Shown here: one piece after another, positions 9,368-19,555 of the stretch
Position numbering within the stretch: position 1 is the first letter of the stretch
Layout of the letters: the number at the start of each line of letters is the position of its first letter
Assembly: GCF_000424305.1 (NCBI RefSeq)
Contig: NZ_AUJQ01000004.1
Coordinates: forward strand, 186,001 to 250,000
DNA length: 64,000 bases
Source of the DNA: Pseudobutyrivibrio ruminis AD2017
GTDB taxonomy: Bacteria; Bacillota; Clostridia; Lachnospirales; Lachnospiraceae
Reading direction: 5' to 3'
Notes under the pieces: generated by a model
The model's input: the letters and a program-made list of their open reading frames with translations, nothing else
Told to the model about the DNA's origin: nothing
Databases searched by the model: none
Position numbers and translations under genes: made by a program

Positions 9368-10777
9368 TTACTCAACAGTTATGTAATCTGAAAATTCATC
9401 TATATCTTTGACATATGCAATGTCTTTTATTCCTACCAACTGTTGATTTGAATTATCTATTATAAATGCACTTACACCTTCTGCAAGATAATTCCATCTA
9501 TATTTTTTACCATTGAAGGTTACCATAGCACTTGTGCCTTCATCTTTTATTTCATACTCTATTTCATCATCATGAATAGAAGGGCTAGCATCATACAAAT
9601 TATTACTTATACCGCTATCATCTACCATTGACTTCAATAGAATATCATTAGGCTTTAGGAACTGCATATTAAACTTATCTATTTGTCCCACAGAATCATG
9701 CAGCAATATTGTATAATTCTTATTTTTCATAAACTGGAACAAATACTGGGGTGCATTTTCTGTTGTCAGATAGTCATCAACCCCAAGCATTTGATTTTTT
9801 GTATATTTCTCGTTAAAGAGATTAACATATCTATTTTTTATAGTTGTAGTAAATACAAGAGCTCCATCATTATTTAAGTGTATTTCATCTGCAAATTTAC
9901 TATTTAAGTATTTCTTATCAATCCAGTCAAATGATACATTATCATATCTTGTTATAAACTGATTATAATAATCATATACAGCTTTTTTGTATTTATCTGT
10001 CATTATAGTATTACCTGGTAATGGTGGCTTTACTATATGTACAGCTATATTATTATCTACACACAGTTTTATAGTCTTCTCAAAATACTCTCCATACATT
10101 GGCTCTATCAAAAAATCATCGTATACTCGATTTTGCGTTGTCTGGAATTCTGTTTTGCCTACTCCTACTACTCGCCCTCTATGCAACTCGGCCTCATCAT
10201 ATCCCTTAACATTCGCTTCATATCTGTTTTGCCCAATTGAATTTGTGAAGAATGTAATATATTTGCTTGGAAAATATATCTGATTTAACAATAAATCACT
10301 TATAGCATTCTTATGATAAAACATATCTGTTTCATCTGTTCTTCCTCTATTAACAATCTCCAGATTATCCATTAATTTAAACCTGTGCGATGGAACAATC
10401 ATATTCCAAAATGCTTCCGTATTTTTAAAATGAGAATCATGATACGAAAGAAATACATCTGTTGGCGCCTCATTATTTTCCAAATAATCCTTCAGCACAA
10501 GATAGCCCTCTACTGTAGAACTACCTCCAACTGATAAATTAATTGTATTGTCAGAAAGGATTTCTGGTATGTATGCTGAATTAGAAGATGAATCGCCTAT
10601 TATAACAACATTATAATATTTATCTTTTTCTGCATGAGCAAAATCCTTGTTCCAAAAACTATAAGCAAAATCGATATTACTGTAATACATCCTATATGAA
10701 TAAAAGAATATTGACATTCCCCATAAAGGAACTGTTACCAATATGCATTTACATACTAATTTAAATATAACCTTCAT
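9368..10777 (-). CDS. Membrane-anchored SGNH hydrolase-fold acyltransferase partner, copy 2
   Basis: 469 aa. One N-terminal membrane anchor (CILVTVPLWGMSIFFYSY) precedes an extracytoplasmic SGNH domain. The block-I serine is in IGDSSSNSAY near residue 60 and the catalytic Asp/His in DEIHLNNDGALVFT near residue 295. A C-terminal beta-rich tail of about 150 residues is longer than in its upstream paralogue. AlgJ, AlgX, PatB and DltD are the functional analogues that finish transfer of the acyl group delivered by an MBOAT protein. I prefer ATG 10777 to the TTG at 10780: it overlaps the upstream TGA as TGATG and lies after AGGGAAAG. Confidence 0.75.
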   Translation of the reverse strand: MKVIFKLVCKCILVTVPLWGMSIFFYSYRMYYSNIDFAYSFWNKDFAHAEKDKYYNVVIIGDSSSNSAYIPEILSDNTINLSVGGSSTVEGYLVLKDYLENNEAPTDVFLSYHDSHFKNTEAFWNMIVPSHRFKLMDNLEIVNRGRTDETDMFYHKNAISDLLLNQIYFPSKYITFFTNSIGQNRYEANVKGYDEAELHRGRVVGVGKTEFQTTQNRVYDDFLIEPMYGEYFEKTIKLCVDNNIAVHIVKPPLPGNTIMTDKYKKAVYDYYNQFITRYDNVSFDWIDKKYLNSKFADEIHLNNDGALVFTTTIKNRYVNLFNEKYTKNQMLGVDDYLTTENAPQYLFQFMKNKNYTILLHDSVGQIDKFNMQFLKPNDILLKSMVDDSGISNNLYDASPSIHDDEIEYEIKDEGTSAMVTFNGKKYRWNYLAEGVSAFIIDNSNQQLVGIKDIAYVKDIDEFSDYITVE

Positions 10778-11985
10778 CAATCTTTCCCTGTTATTATCTT
10801 TTGCTCCTCCCCCTGGTTTTCAAAATATCCCTCTTCTACAATTTGTTCTGTGTAGTTATTTGTCACCATATAATAGTTATCAGTTTTTTCTAATGTGTAG
10901 TCAAACCCCTCTATCCACTCATTTATATAATCCAAATCATATTCTGTTTTGATATCTTGATCAACAGCCAAATATCTCGCAAGTGAAAGTGTATTATCCG
11001 AAAAAACATCAGGATACATTTCCTTAATCTTTCTTGTAAATAAAAGTGCTCCATGATTATTCATATGGTTAGAATCCTTAAACTGGTCTATATCATATAG
11101 TTGTACTGGCCAACTAAAATCCACATTTGAATAGCCACTGGCTAAATTGGCATAGTAATCATTAATCTGCCTAATATACTCATCTGTATAAAACGTGTTT
11201 GATGGTGTAGGCATTTTTACAATATGAAGCTGTATACTGTTTTTAGCACAAAGCTGTATCAATCTTATATAATACTGTTCCTGTAACTTACTAACTGTAT
11301 ACTCTTTATATCCAATGTCTCCTTCGGGAACATAGACCTCATTTGATATACTACAATGTCTACCTATTCTTGCAGTAGTCTCATTATATGTTTTAGTATT
11401 TACTACTTTTCTGTTTTCCTCTAGACCCTTTATTACGGAATACATATATTTGCTAGGCATCCATAATTTATACATTATCACATCCGACCAATAGCTTTCA
11501 GATGTAAGTTCAGCTAAAGAGGCATCTGCATACTCCAGTATTGCTTTATATATTTCGTAATTTTGTTTTAATGATAATTTATGAACATAATTGCTATTTT
11601 TCCACGTAAAATCGTCCTGTGCTAAATGATAATCTGCGAAACTAATAAAGACATCTTTTGGAGCTTTATTATTATTAAGATAATTTTCTAAAGTGTAGTA
11701 ATTTTCAACTACACCTGTACCTGCCAAAGCCAAATCTATTGTTGAGTCTGATAATAGTTCTGGCAAATATGCAGAATTTGCAATAGAATCTCCTAATATT
11801 ACAGTGCTATAATATTTCCTGTTTTCATTATGCGTAAAATCATTATTCCATAACAAGCCCAAACTATCTTCATTAACAAAATTAAGTATTGATAGCTTAC
11901 AATAAATACACATGATCCAAACAGGTATTAGCACCATAATGCATTTTGAAAAAAGCTTCGCCCATTTTTTTATATTTTTGTTCAT
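10777..11985 (-). CDS. Membrane-anchored SGNH hydrolase-fold acyltransferase partner, copy 1
   Basis: 402 aa, a tandem paralogue of the following gene. It shares the N-terminal anchor (CIMVLIPVWIMCIYC), LLWNNDFTHNENRKYYSTV, the serine motif LGDSIANSAYLPELLSDS near residue 65, and the Asp/His motif DSNHMNNHGALLFT near residue 310. It lacks most of the C-terminal tail of its partner. The two copies probably arose by duplication and may serve two acceptor positions, or one may be structural. The ATG follows an AGGAATTTAG site. The coupling to the downstream copy by TGATG argues for joint production. Confidence 0.75.
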   Translation of the reverse strand: MNKNIKKWAKLFSKCIMVLIPVWIMCIYCKLSILNFVNEDSLGLLWNNDFTHNENRKYYSTVILGDSIANSAYLPELLSDSTIDLALAGTGVVENYYTLENYLNNNKAPKDVFISFADYHLAQDDFTWKNSNYVHKLSLKQNYEIYKAILEYADASLAELTSESYWSDVIMYKLWMPSKYMYSVIKGLEENRKVVNTKTYNETTARIGRHCSISNEVYVPEGDIGYKEYTVSKLQEQYYIRLIQLCAKNSIQLHIVKMPTPSNTFYTDEYIRQINDYYANLASGYSNVDFSWPVQLYDIDQFKDSNHMNNHGALLFTRKIKEMYPDVFSDNTLSLARYLAVDQDIKTEYDLDYINEWIEGFDYTLEKTDNYYMVTNNYTEQIVEEGYFENQGEEQKIITGKD

Positions 11986-12007
11986 AATCTAAATTCCTGA
12001 TTATTAT

Positions 12008-13096
12008 TTATAGTATTTTCCCTAGTAAATATGTTTTTTTCAATATCCATGTAATAATTGAACCTAAAGTGACACTAATAATAACCCATCCAATAGATTC
12101 CATTATCGCTGTGCTGAAATGAATATTAAGGTATCTATTATAATACAGCAATCCCTTTAATACTGGATCCAACAAATACACTCCAAATGTAAGCTTACCA
12201 AATGATACTATAACATAATCTAATGTTTCTTTATGATTTTGTCTTTCCTGTCTCTGTGTTACTAGATATTTGACTAATATAAACGCATAGATAGCAACCA
12301 CATAATCAAAATCATAATGCTGTATTATGTCGTTACCATATCCATCCACCCTACCTTCTCTGTATGTCAGAACACAGGTTACAAGTATCGACATAACTGT
12401 TATCAGTGTCAAGTTTAACAGCTCTACTATTTTAACCTGTTTTATATCTAAACAATTATCCAAATAATGTCCCATTAATGGGAAAAATATGGCATTTGTG
12501 ACGGCTAATGGCACTGTAATACTATCTGCAAGTGTAATAGGTGCCAAATTGTAATGAGCTAAAAAAACATTAAAACATGGCACAAATGATACCAATAAAA
12601 AGTGAAGGGTAAGTATCACATAAAAATCCGCCCTTTTCATATGAATAGCTATTCTTTGTAACAACGGCAACATAAACAAAAAGCAAATATAAGTATATAT
12701 ATACCAATATGAATATGTTTCTTCTATGGAATTTGCTGCCAGGCCATATATAAAATCCTTAAAATTTGCTTCATAACTAGGGTCATAAAACAAATCTAAT
12801 TTACAATACTCTAAATATACTATTATTTCAAACAACAATAAAACTGCTATAAATCTAAATATCTTCTTCCAATAATCTTTATTGGTGTATTCATAATTCT
12901 TTTTTAACAATAATGCACCTGATATCATCAAAAAAATAGGTACATTAGCACGTGTAACAGCACTACCAGCCATGTATATCCATCTGGTAACTCCTTCCTC
13001 ACGCATATATGCTGTATAACCGTGCAAATGGTTATACAGCACTAATATAATCGCTATTACCCTAAGTAAATCTAAATGAACCTTTCTCTTACTCAT
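12008..13096 (-). CDS. Acyltransferase family 3 (OafA-like) membrane protein
   Basis: 362 aa with about ten membrane spans. The first span carries the family signature LDLLRVIAIILVLYNHLHGY (Arg and His spaced about ten residues apart), then TRANVPIFLMISGALLL. These are the hallmarks of Acyl_transf_3 proteins such as OafA and WecH, which O-acetylate surface sugars from acetyl-CoA. The gene starts with an ATGA overlap on the DUF6020 gene, preceded by GGGGAG. With the MBOAT and two SGNH genes it brings the acylation functions in this 6-kb stretch to four genes. The target is unknown. Confidence 0.85.
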   Translation of the reverse strand: MSKRKVHLDLLRVIAIILVLYNHLHGYTAYMREEGVTRWIYMAGSAVTRANVPIFLMISGALLLKKNYEYTNKDYWKKIFRFIAVLLLFEIIVYLEYCKLDLFYDPSYEANFKDFIYGLAANSIEETYSYWYIYTYICFLFMLPLLQRIAIHMKRADFYVILTLHFLLVSFVPCFNVFLAHYNLAPITLADSITVPLAVTNAIFFPLMGHYLDNCLDIKQVKIVELLNLTLITVMSILVTCVLTYREGRVDGYGNDIIQHYDFDYVVAIYAFILVKYLVTQRQERQNHKETLDYVIVSFGKLTFGVYLLDPVLKGLLYYNRYLNIHFSTAIMESIGWVIISVTLGSIITWILKKTYLLGKIL

Positions 13097-14964
13097 TTAC
13101 GCTCCCCACACCTATTAAGATATGAAAAATACGCCACACATACTGGCAATGAATAAATAATAGGGAATGCATATCTAGATGCATACTGAATAACAGGTGC
13201 TAACAATATAATAAATATACTAAATATTAATGGTGTTGCCACGATTAAGAATCTTCTGGTTTTTCTATTCTTGAATGCTAATACTACCATAGCAAGTAAT
13301 AATAATGTCGGAACAGCTGGATGCGCCATCATTCCCACTACTGGCGATGAATACCAGAAATTATTCCAAAAATATGCAAACTCCTGAGCTCCATCAAAAG
13401 CAGCTGAATCTTTAAATCCATGGTTATCCTTAAGCGGAGCCATTCTATCTTCATGTCCTATAAAGAACTGATTATAAACCACATTGTTTTCTTCAAAAGG
13501 ATATATGAGGTAAAAGTTTTGGTTAAGGAATGCAGCAATGTATGTGTCTGGATATTTAAAGAACATCTTCATCCATGTAATTAAATATTTCTTTAAATCA
13601 GCTTTTGAAATATCCTCGTAATACAATCCCTTTACAGGATCCGCAATATATGGCTCATAAAAATGAACAAGCTCATCATACTCTATCACATTGTTGATGG
13701 CTTCCTTTTCTTCATCAGTCATAACAGCATCATACTTCTTAACAGTACGTGCAATCTGTTGTGCAGGAAGGGATAAAGCTTCTGTAAATGGACCATTTTT
13801 CATTCCTGTAGCTGCTTTTAATCCCGATTCCAGGCAATTGCTACACACTATTGTAATAAGCACGATTGCAATGATCCTGGTCGCGTAAGCCTTGTTTATC
13901 CTCTTTCTTTTTATAAATGCCACTATAGTAAATATAAGAATAGTTGGATAAAGTACGTATGCCCCATTATGTCTAAGTAATAAAGTTCCTGCTATTGCAA
14001 TTACAGTCAATACTATATGTCTTCTACTTTTGATATATTCATCTATATCCAATAAACCATATATTATTTCCACAATCAGCAAAAGATTTGCCAATGCAAA
14101 TAATCCATCTTTCAATGGCACATTAACTCTGTTTGCATAATATGGGGACAGAACACACATAATTAAATACAAGTATGTTATCCATTTCTGCACATCAAGC
14201 TTTTTGATTAGTGAAAACGAATATGTGATTACTGATACATATACCGCAAATTGAAATAACACTATTATATATAATCCTGCACTTGCATTACCTAATGCAC
14301 CGCATATTCGGGTTAATATTCCAACTGTAAGTGTTGTTACTGCAGGATGATGTGCTGTCAAATCGCCATATCCATAATACTGAAATAACTGTGCCCATGT
14401 ATCAGAATTCATAAATGCTGGGTAGCATATAACAGCAGGAACAATCCATGCCATAACTAGTATTAAGGCAATTGTTAAGTAGTAGTTCTTTTTTAATAAC
14501 TTATCTAAGAAATTTTCATCTGCTAATACTGGTTTATTTATAAAATAATAGAATAATGCTATTAAAATATAGACTAAATAAAACCCTCCTGCCAAAAATA
14601 TTAATGATTTTATCATTTGTCCATAAGAAGCAGTAAGATTTACAAACGAATCATCAATGACAAATGATTGTCCTAATAACCATACTGAAGATACTATAAA
14701 GCTAAATATACCTACAGCTATCTTACATGGCACATCACTAATATATTTTCTTGTTCCAATATAGTAAAACACTATAAATAAGATAGTAGCCTCAAAAGAT
14801 TTGTTATCCATGCTAGAAAACAAATCATCGAATACAGCCGCTATTGCTGTCGAATATTCTTTGCCTGACGAATGTATCCCAAAGCTCATGGTCAGCATCA
14901 ATGATGCCATGAATGCTCCTACAAGGCACACTATAGGTTTTACTTTTAATAACTTATCTTGCAT
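13093..14964 (-). CDS. DUF6020-type polytopic protein, GT-C-like
   Basis: 623 aa and about fourteen hydrophobic segments. A large first extracytoplasmic loop has YPAFMNSDTWAQLF and GDLTAHHPAVTTL near residues 190-215, then VPLKDGLFALANLL and LLRHNGAYVLYPT. This pattern matches what I know as DUF6020 family proteins. These look like GT-C glycosyltransferases, which use polyprenyl-phosphate sugars outside the cell. The SDTWAQ acidic residue in the first loop is the likely catalytic site by analogy. It lies in a run of similar polytopic genes. The exact sugar is unknown. Confidence 0.65.
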   Translation of the reverse strand: MQDKLLKVKPIVCLVGAFMASLMLTMSFGIHSSGKEYSTAIAAVFDDLFSSMDNKSFEATILFIVFYYIGTRKYISDVPCKIAVGIFSFIVSSVWLLGQSFVIDDSFVNLTASYGQMIKSLIFLAGGFYLVYILIALFYYFINKPVLADENFLDKLLKKNYYLTIALILVMAWIVPAVICYPAFMNSDTWAQLFQYYGYGDLTAHHPAVTTLTVGILTRICGALGNASAGLYIIVLFQFAVYVSVITYSFSLIKKLDVQKWITYLYLIMCVLSPYYANRVNVPLKDGLFALANLLLIVEIIYGLLDIDEYIKSRRHIVLTVIAIAGTLLLRHNGAYVLYPTILIFTIVAFIKRKRINKAYATRIIAIVLITIVCSNCLESGLKAATGMKNGPFTEALSLPAQQIARTVKKYDAVMTDEEKEAINNVIEYDELVHFYEPYIADPVKGLYYEDISKADLKKYLITWMKMFFKYPDTYIAAFLNQNFYLIYPFEENNVVYNQFFIGHEDRMAPLKDNHGFKDSAAFDGAQEFAYFWNNFWYSSPVVGMMAHPAVPTLLLLAMVVLAFKNRKTRRFLIVATPLIFSIFIILLAPVIQYASRYAFPIIYSLPVCVAYFSYLNRCGERK

Positions 14965-14975
14965 TAATATATTTC

Positions 14976-16454
14976 CTATTCAACATGTAATGTAATACTG
15001 TTTTTTCCATATAATTTAGCTGCAGCTTGATTGCATCCTGCGTAGTAAATGTCAGGGCCTACTGGCCAATCACTATCAGATCCATCATCGAAGCTGGTGT
15101 AATAAACATACTGGCTCCATGTTAACTGGTCTCTATATATTATTACATCATCCTCTGGGCTATTTTTAGCTTCATTACGAATATCTTCCCAGTAATAATA
15201 ACTTTCCTTTATTACACCTGCACTCTTAACAATATCTGCTGGTATAAATGGTGCCATACCTGAATGAAAAGACAACATATATACTACTGATATCAAACAC
15301 CCAATTCCTATTATCGGTTTAGCTTTTCCTTCAAAAGCTATTCTATTTGCTATAAGTTGTCCTAAGCAAAATGCAATTACACCGAATCCAATTAGTATCA
15401 AATAATCTTCAATAAAATATGCTCTTGGAGAAAACTCAGCCTGTAAATCCTTACCATTACCTAATACATAGGGATAAATAGCTCCAACAGCAGAAATGAC
15501 CGTGCAAACAATACCAAGTACTAGATGCCAAGCTTTAATTCTGGCATCTTTATACGCCATACCTAATACAACTATAAATAACACGATTAATACTAACCAC
15601 GGCCTAGTTTTGATGCCGACAATTAATCTTGTAATTATACGATAAACTGTAACAAACAGCGCCTTTATATATTCTGGCTTTGTATCGTCTCTTTGTCTTT
15701 CAAAATTACCTGGTGCCGCAGCCATTAACAAACCACTGATTATATATAGTGCAAGCGGAATTCCTTTTTTTACAAGCTTAACATCTGCCATCTGTTTATT
15801 CCTGACAATAAACACAAACAACAGATAAAACACACCTGTAGCAACGCAATTCATCAAACTGGTACAGGTAATAATACCGATTATTACCATTTTCCAATAA
15901 TCTTTACTTGCCTTTGTATTTGTATAAGCGGCTATATTAGAAAGATTCCATATGTTTAGAAACATCATAAATGAATAGCCTGGTACTCCTGACCACCAAT
16001 TATAAACGTCACTGTAGTAATATCCTGTAAATAAAAGCAATGCAAATAAGAATGTAGCAATATTCAGTACTTTAGCATCTTCTACATATGATACATTCTT
16101 TATTAACCTTCTTATTGCCCAAAGAGTAGCAATTGTAACCAGCAGAAATACTACTATCATATATATGCCAAAACTATGTCCATTATCCCCTAACCAATAT
16201 AAAGGATTAAACAGTACCTGTATAATAACAGCAAATATCCCTGACTGTCCAAACCAATGCATATAATTCCAACCGGCACGCATCAAAGCTTCACCAATTA
16301 TACCTTTGCCCCACCAATTAATGCCTAATGCAAAATCATCATTTGCTGGCATTGAATAAAATACCGAATAAACAAATGGTGCAAATAATAATATATAGCC
16401 TATTGCAAGTAAAATAATGTATTTTTCTTTTATGGTCTTTTTTATAGTTTCCAA
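14976..16454 (-). CDS. DUF6056-type polytopic membrane protein, copy 2
   Basis: 492 aa, polytopic. The first loop has SMPANDDFALGINWWG near residues 34-50, followed by GQSGIFAVIIQVLFNPLY and DVYNWWSGVPGYSF. The C-terminus ends NSITLHVE, almost the same as the KSITLHFE of the upstream paralogue. Both are DUF6056-like, and the DD pair in loop 1 resembles the acidic catalytic motif of GT-C enzymes. The start is TTG 16454, directly abutting the previous stop (zero gap), with GGAAGAG in front; no ATG lies near. A role as a polyprenyl-phosphate-sugar-dependent glycosyltransferase is inferred. Confidence 0.6.
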   Translation of the reverse strand: METIKKTIKEKYIILLAIGYILLFAPFVYSVFYSMPANDDFALGINWWGKGIIGEALMRAGWNYMHWFGQSGIFAVIIQVLFNPLYWLGDNGHSFGIYMIVVFLLVTIATLWAIRRLIKNVSYVEDAKVLNIATFLFALLLFTGYYYSDVYNWWSGVPGYSFMMFLNIWNLSNIAAYTNTKASKDYWKMVIIGIITCTSLMNCVATGVFYLLFVFIVRNKQMADVKLVKKGIPLALYIISGLLMAAAPGNFERQRDDTKPEYIKALFVTVYRIITRLIVGIKTRPWLVLIVLFIVVLGMAYKDARIKAWHLVLGIVCTVISAVGAIYPYVLGNGKDLQAEFSPRAYFIEDYLILIGFGVIAFCLGQLIANRIAFEGKAKPIIGIGCLISVVYMLSFHSGMAPFIPADIVKSAGVIKESYYYWEDIRNEAKNSPEDDVIIYRDQLTWSQYVYYTSFDDGSDSDWPVGPDIYYAGCNQAAAKLYGKNSITLHVE

Positions 16455-17927
16455 TTACTCTTCCACCTGATTATTTTCAAAATGTAGTGTTATTGACTTC
16501 TTGCCATAATAAACATTTGGCATAATAAACTTTGAATCATAAACAGTGTCAAAATCTACGGCGAATTTTTCGCCATCTGTAAGTCCCATGAATAAAAAGT
16601 ATGGTGACCACTCTACATCTGATTCTCTTGTAATAACCACATCCTCTTCATCAGAAGTTTCTATTTCTGTTATGATACCATCCCATAATTCATAGCTCTG
16701 AGCCATAAGTCCCTTGCTCTTTAAAATATCCAATTGCACAATATTTAAGTAAGCATAATTCTGAAGTAATGAAACGTATACAAACATTACTAATACAATA
16801 GATATTATTAATCTATTATTACTATCAAACTTGAAGCCTGTCTTCTGCGCAACCAATCGACCTATATTTAAGCAAATAATGCACATACCTATTTCCAAGA
16901 AATAATCCAAGGCATATTGCATTCTGTTATCAAGATATGTACCGGTAAAAGCCCTTCCATATAAATATGGAAATATAGTTCCTACTGTAATTACTCCGGT
17001 AAGAATAATACAATGAATCGTTCTATGAGCTTCGTTTTCAACTGTTGCCATTCCTAGCAGTAACATTCCCAACATAAGTGTCACTGCAAGAGGATGATCA
17101 ACAATAATATCCTGTACTCTTGCGACAACATCTATTATAGACTGCTTGAATGCTCCAACGAAACTACTTTGAACTCCGTATACAGACTGTCTCGCAAAAT
17201 TACCCGGCGCAAATACAACTGTAATTCCTAAAACTATATATCCAGCTAAAGGTATAGCATCCTTAATCTTCTTATTCTTAGCACTTTTCATGTATCTGCC
17301 ACGGAAAAGCATTAAATAAATATATAAAACCGCTAATGGAATATCACAGAATTCATTTGTAGCTGGAATAATCCCAGCAAGTAACAAACCCACATAATAT
17401 TTATTATCGTTTGTATCTATATATTTGATTGTAAACGCTATACTAAGCAATATTAGCATTAGTGGCAATGCATAAGCTGTGGCACCTACATACCAATTAT
17501 AAGCTTCTGAATAGTAATATGTGCTAAACAATACTGCTATTGTAATTAAAACAGCTGTATCTGTTTTAGAGCCTGTTTGTATAATCTTTTCAAATATGAC
17601 CTTTAATGTATATCTCAGAAGTATAAATAGTAGTAAAAACAATACTATCATATATAACCCATAAGCATGACCAAGATGCTTATGGAGATTAAGTGGATTA
17701 ATAATCTTTTGAATAATAAAAATTAACCATCTTCCACTGTGATACTTCCAATTCCATATACTATATCCAAATGCATTTGCTATAAGATTATCAGAACATG
17801 TATTTGCACCAAATGCAAAATCATCACTAGCCGGAACAGCATAAAACATGCTCAAACACATTGGAATAATCAAAATTGAATATATTATTATATGCGCTAT
17901 TTTTCTTAGATTAAATTCTTTCACCAT
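16455..17927 (-). CDS. DUF6056-type polytopic membrane protein, copy 1
   Basis: 490 aa, the tandem paralogue of the following gene. It has AVPASDDFAFGANTC in loop 1 near residue 30, NWKYHSGRWLIFIIQKIINP, EAYNWYVGATAYALP and a C-terminal KSITLHFE tail. The duplicated pair differs enough that they probably have different donors or acceptors. The start overlaps the upstream stop as TAATG, with a GGAGAA site in the last codons of that gene. The family has a GT-C-like layout, but no member I can name has an assigned reaction. Confidence 0.6.
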   Translation of the reverse strand: MVKEFNLRKIAHIIIYSILIIPMCLSMFYAVPASDDFAFGANTCSDNLIANAFGYSIWNWKYHSGRWLIFIIQKIINPLNLHKHLGHAYGLYMIVLFLLLFILLRYTLKVIFEKIIQTGSKTDTAVLITIAVLFSTYYYSEAYNWYVGATAYALPLMLILLSIAFTIKYIDTNDNKYYVGLLLAGIIPATNEFCDIPLAVLYIYLMLFRGRYMKSAKNKKIKDAIPLAGYIVLGITVVFAPGNFARQSVYGVQSSFVGAFKQSIIDVVARVQDIIVDHPLAVTLMLGMLLLGMATVENEAHRTIHCIILTGVITVGTIFPYLYGRAFTGTYLDNRMQYALDYFLEIGMCIICLNIGRLVAQKTGFKFDSNNRLIISIVLVMFVYVSLLQNYAYLNIVQLDILKSKGLMAQSYELWDGIITEIETSDEEDVVITRESDVEWSPYFLFMGLTDGEKFAVDFDTVYDSKFIMPNVYYGKKSITLHFENNQVEE

Positions 17928-19555
17928 TATTCTCCAATTACTTTTCTATTCATCAAGTAATAACCACTCATACCAACTATAAAACCAATGCTAATTAGCT
18001 CTGCTATACGCCATGCAATAGGTTCCACATACTTTACTGTTAAATACGACGCATCCACATCTGTATCTACTGTCAGGCAATTGTTAGCTGAAACTCCTGT
18101 GGAGATTTCATTGCCGGTTTTATCAAACACCTTTACATTATCATACGCCAGCACTGGTAGTACTTGTACTCCATTTTCCAGCTTTACATCTGTATTCTTT
18201 AGCGCCTCTGCATCGGTGCCTGCTGGCAAATACAGCTTATCTGCCCATTCTGTAATAGCAGTTTGGTTAGTCACATTCTTACCAAACGATAATGTATAGT
18301 CAAACACGCCTGTTGTTATTATAGCTACTGCTGCAACTATCACTAGTGTTGCTATCCTAATATGGTCAGCTTTTGTTATCTGGGACAGGCCATAAACCCC
18401 TGCTATTATAAAGCAAACTGCAATTATTGACAAAAATCTCCATGGATACTGCACTGAAGACATTATCCTGCCCAAGCCACCAAGCTTTAGCATAACATCC
18501 CATGGGAAATAAACTGTAGACATCCAGCCCGCTATCAGTCCAAATACTGTCAACTGGATGAAGTACTTATTAATCTTTTGCTTTTTAGCTATTGCAGCTA
18601 TCACATATACAATCATTGCAACAAAGCATAGTAATATTAGTAACCCTACTCTGTAGCATTCCTCATGCTCAGTAGACCATGTGGTATTGTAACCATAGCC
18701 TAATGTAAATGGATGAAATAATTGGCTTATGTAAAGCCCTTCACCCCTAATGCTTTCTGCAAACAACGTAGAGTTGATGTTCAACTTCATCCCTGTGTAA
18801 GACATTACAAATGGAACAATATAAAATGCATTAATGCCTATTATCAACGCCACCGATAATAATAGTTGCTTAATAATTCTCATGGTGTCCTTGTAGTTTA
18901 CCACCACAAACAATGCGCAAAACATAGCAACAAATTCGGTGGTAAGCACATGGCTTTCTATAAGACCAGTGGCTGCTATTATAAGTGGTAAGCATCCCTT
19001 AAAGCCTGGCTTCTCAGTTGTATATATTCTATATAATCCATAAATACACAGCGGAATAAAAATCATCGCTGTGTACTCACCTAATGCAGTACGTACATAC
19101 AGATTAGTAAGTCTATATCCATACAATGTGTAGATGCCAGTTGATAGCAGTGCCAATACATTGTCCTTGAATAGCCCCTTAAAGCTATAATAGCCTACCA
19201 GAATAGTAGCTACATTTACTAATATCAAATAGATATTGTAAGCTCTGAAAACAGGAAGCCCCGCCATGTATAACAAGGCTGGAATATACAAAAAAACATT
19301 GCCATAAAATAATGAACTCACATATCCATGACCATACCAGGCATTAGCCTCGTACCTTACAGGAAACTGTCCAGCCTGCAAACCTTCAGCAATAGCTTGT
19401 ATCCTGCCAAAGTGAAACTTTAGATCATGCCCATCATACACAGCGCTTCTAAATGCTGGAACTGATGATAGCACTATAAGTGTTATCAGAAACACTGCTA
19501 TAACTATTCTGTTATCTATTATTTTCCTTAGCTTAGAAGCTTTATTCATCTTCAT
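17927..19555 (-). CDS. PTPS-related/YfhO-like polytopic protein, GT-C-like
   Basis: 542 aa. The N-terminal motif YDGHDLKFHFGRIQAIAEGL near residues 38-58 and the following QFPVRYEANAWYGHGY are typical of the membrane 6-pyruvoyl-tetrahydropterin-synthase-related (PTPS_related) and YfhO-type proteins. These are GT-C-like and use polyprenyl-phosphate sugars to decorate wall polymers. About twelve membrane spans are followed by a soluble C-terminal beta domain of about 100 residues and a last span. The gene overlaps the upstream GtrB-like GT2 by 14 bases. That is the arrangement expected if the GT2 makes the polyprenyl-phosphate sugar this protein consumes. Confidence 0.65.
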   Translation of the reverse strand: MKMNKASKLRKIIDNRIVIAVFLITLIVLSSVPAFRSAVYDGHDLKFHFGRIQAIAEGLQAGQFPVRYEANAWYGHGYVSSLFYGNVFLYIPALLYMAGLPVFRAYNIYLILVNVATILVGYYSFKGLFKDNVLALLSTGIYTLYGYRLTNLYVRTALGEYTAMIFIPLCIYGLYRIYTTEKPGFKGCLPLIIAATGLIESHVLTTEFVAMFCALFVVVNYKDTMRIIKQLLLSVALIIGINAFYIVPFVMSYTGMKLNINSTLFAESIRGEGLYISQLFHPFTLGYGYNTTWSTEHEECYRVGLLILLCFVAMIVYVIAAIAKKQKINKYFIQLTVFGLIAGWMSTVYFPWDVMLKLGGLGRIMSSVQYPWRFLSIIAVCFIIAGVYGLSQITKADHIRIATLVIVAAVAIITTGVFDYTLSFGKNVTNQTAITEWADKLYLPAGTDAEALKNTDVKLENGVQVLPVLAYDNVKVFDKTGNEISTGVSANNCLTVDTDVDASYLTVKYVEPIAWRIAELISIGFIVGMSGYYLMNRKVIGE

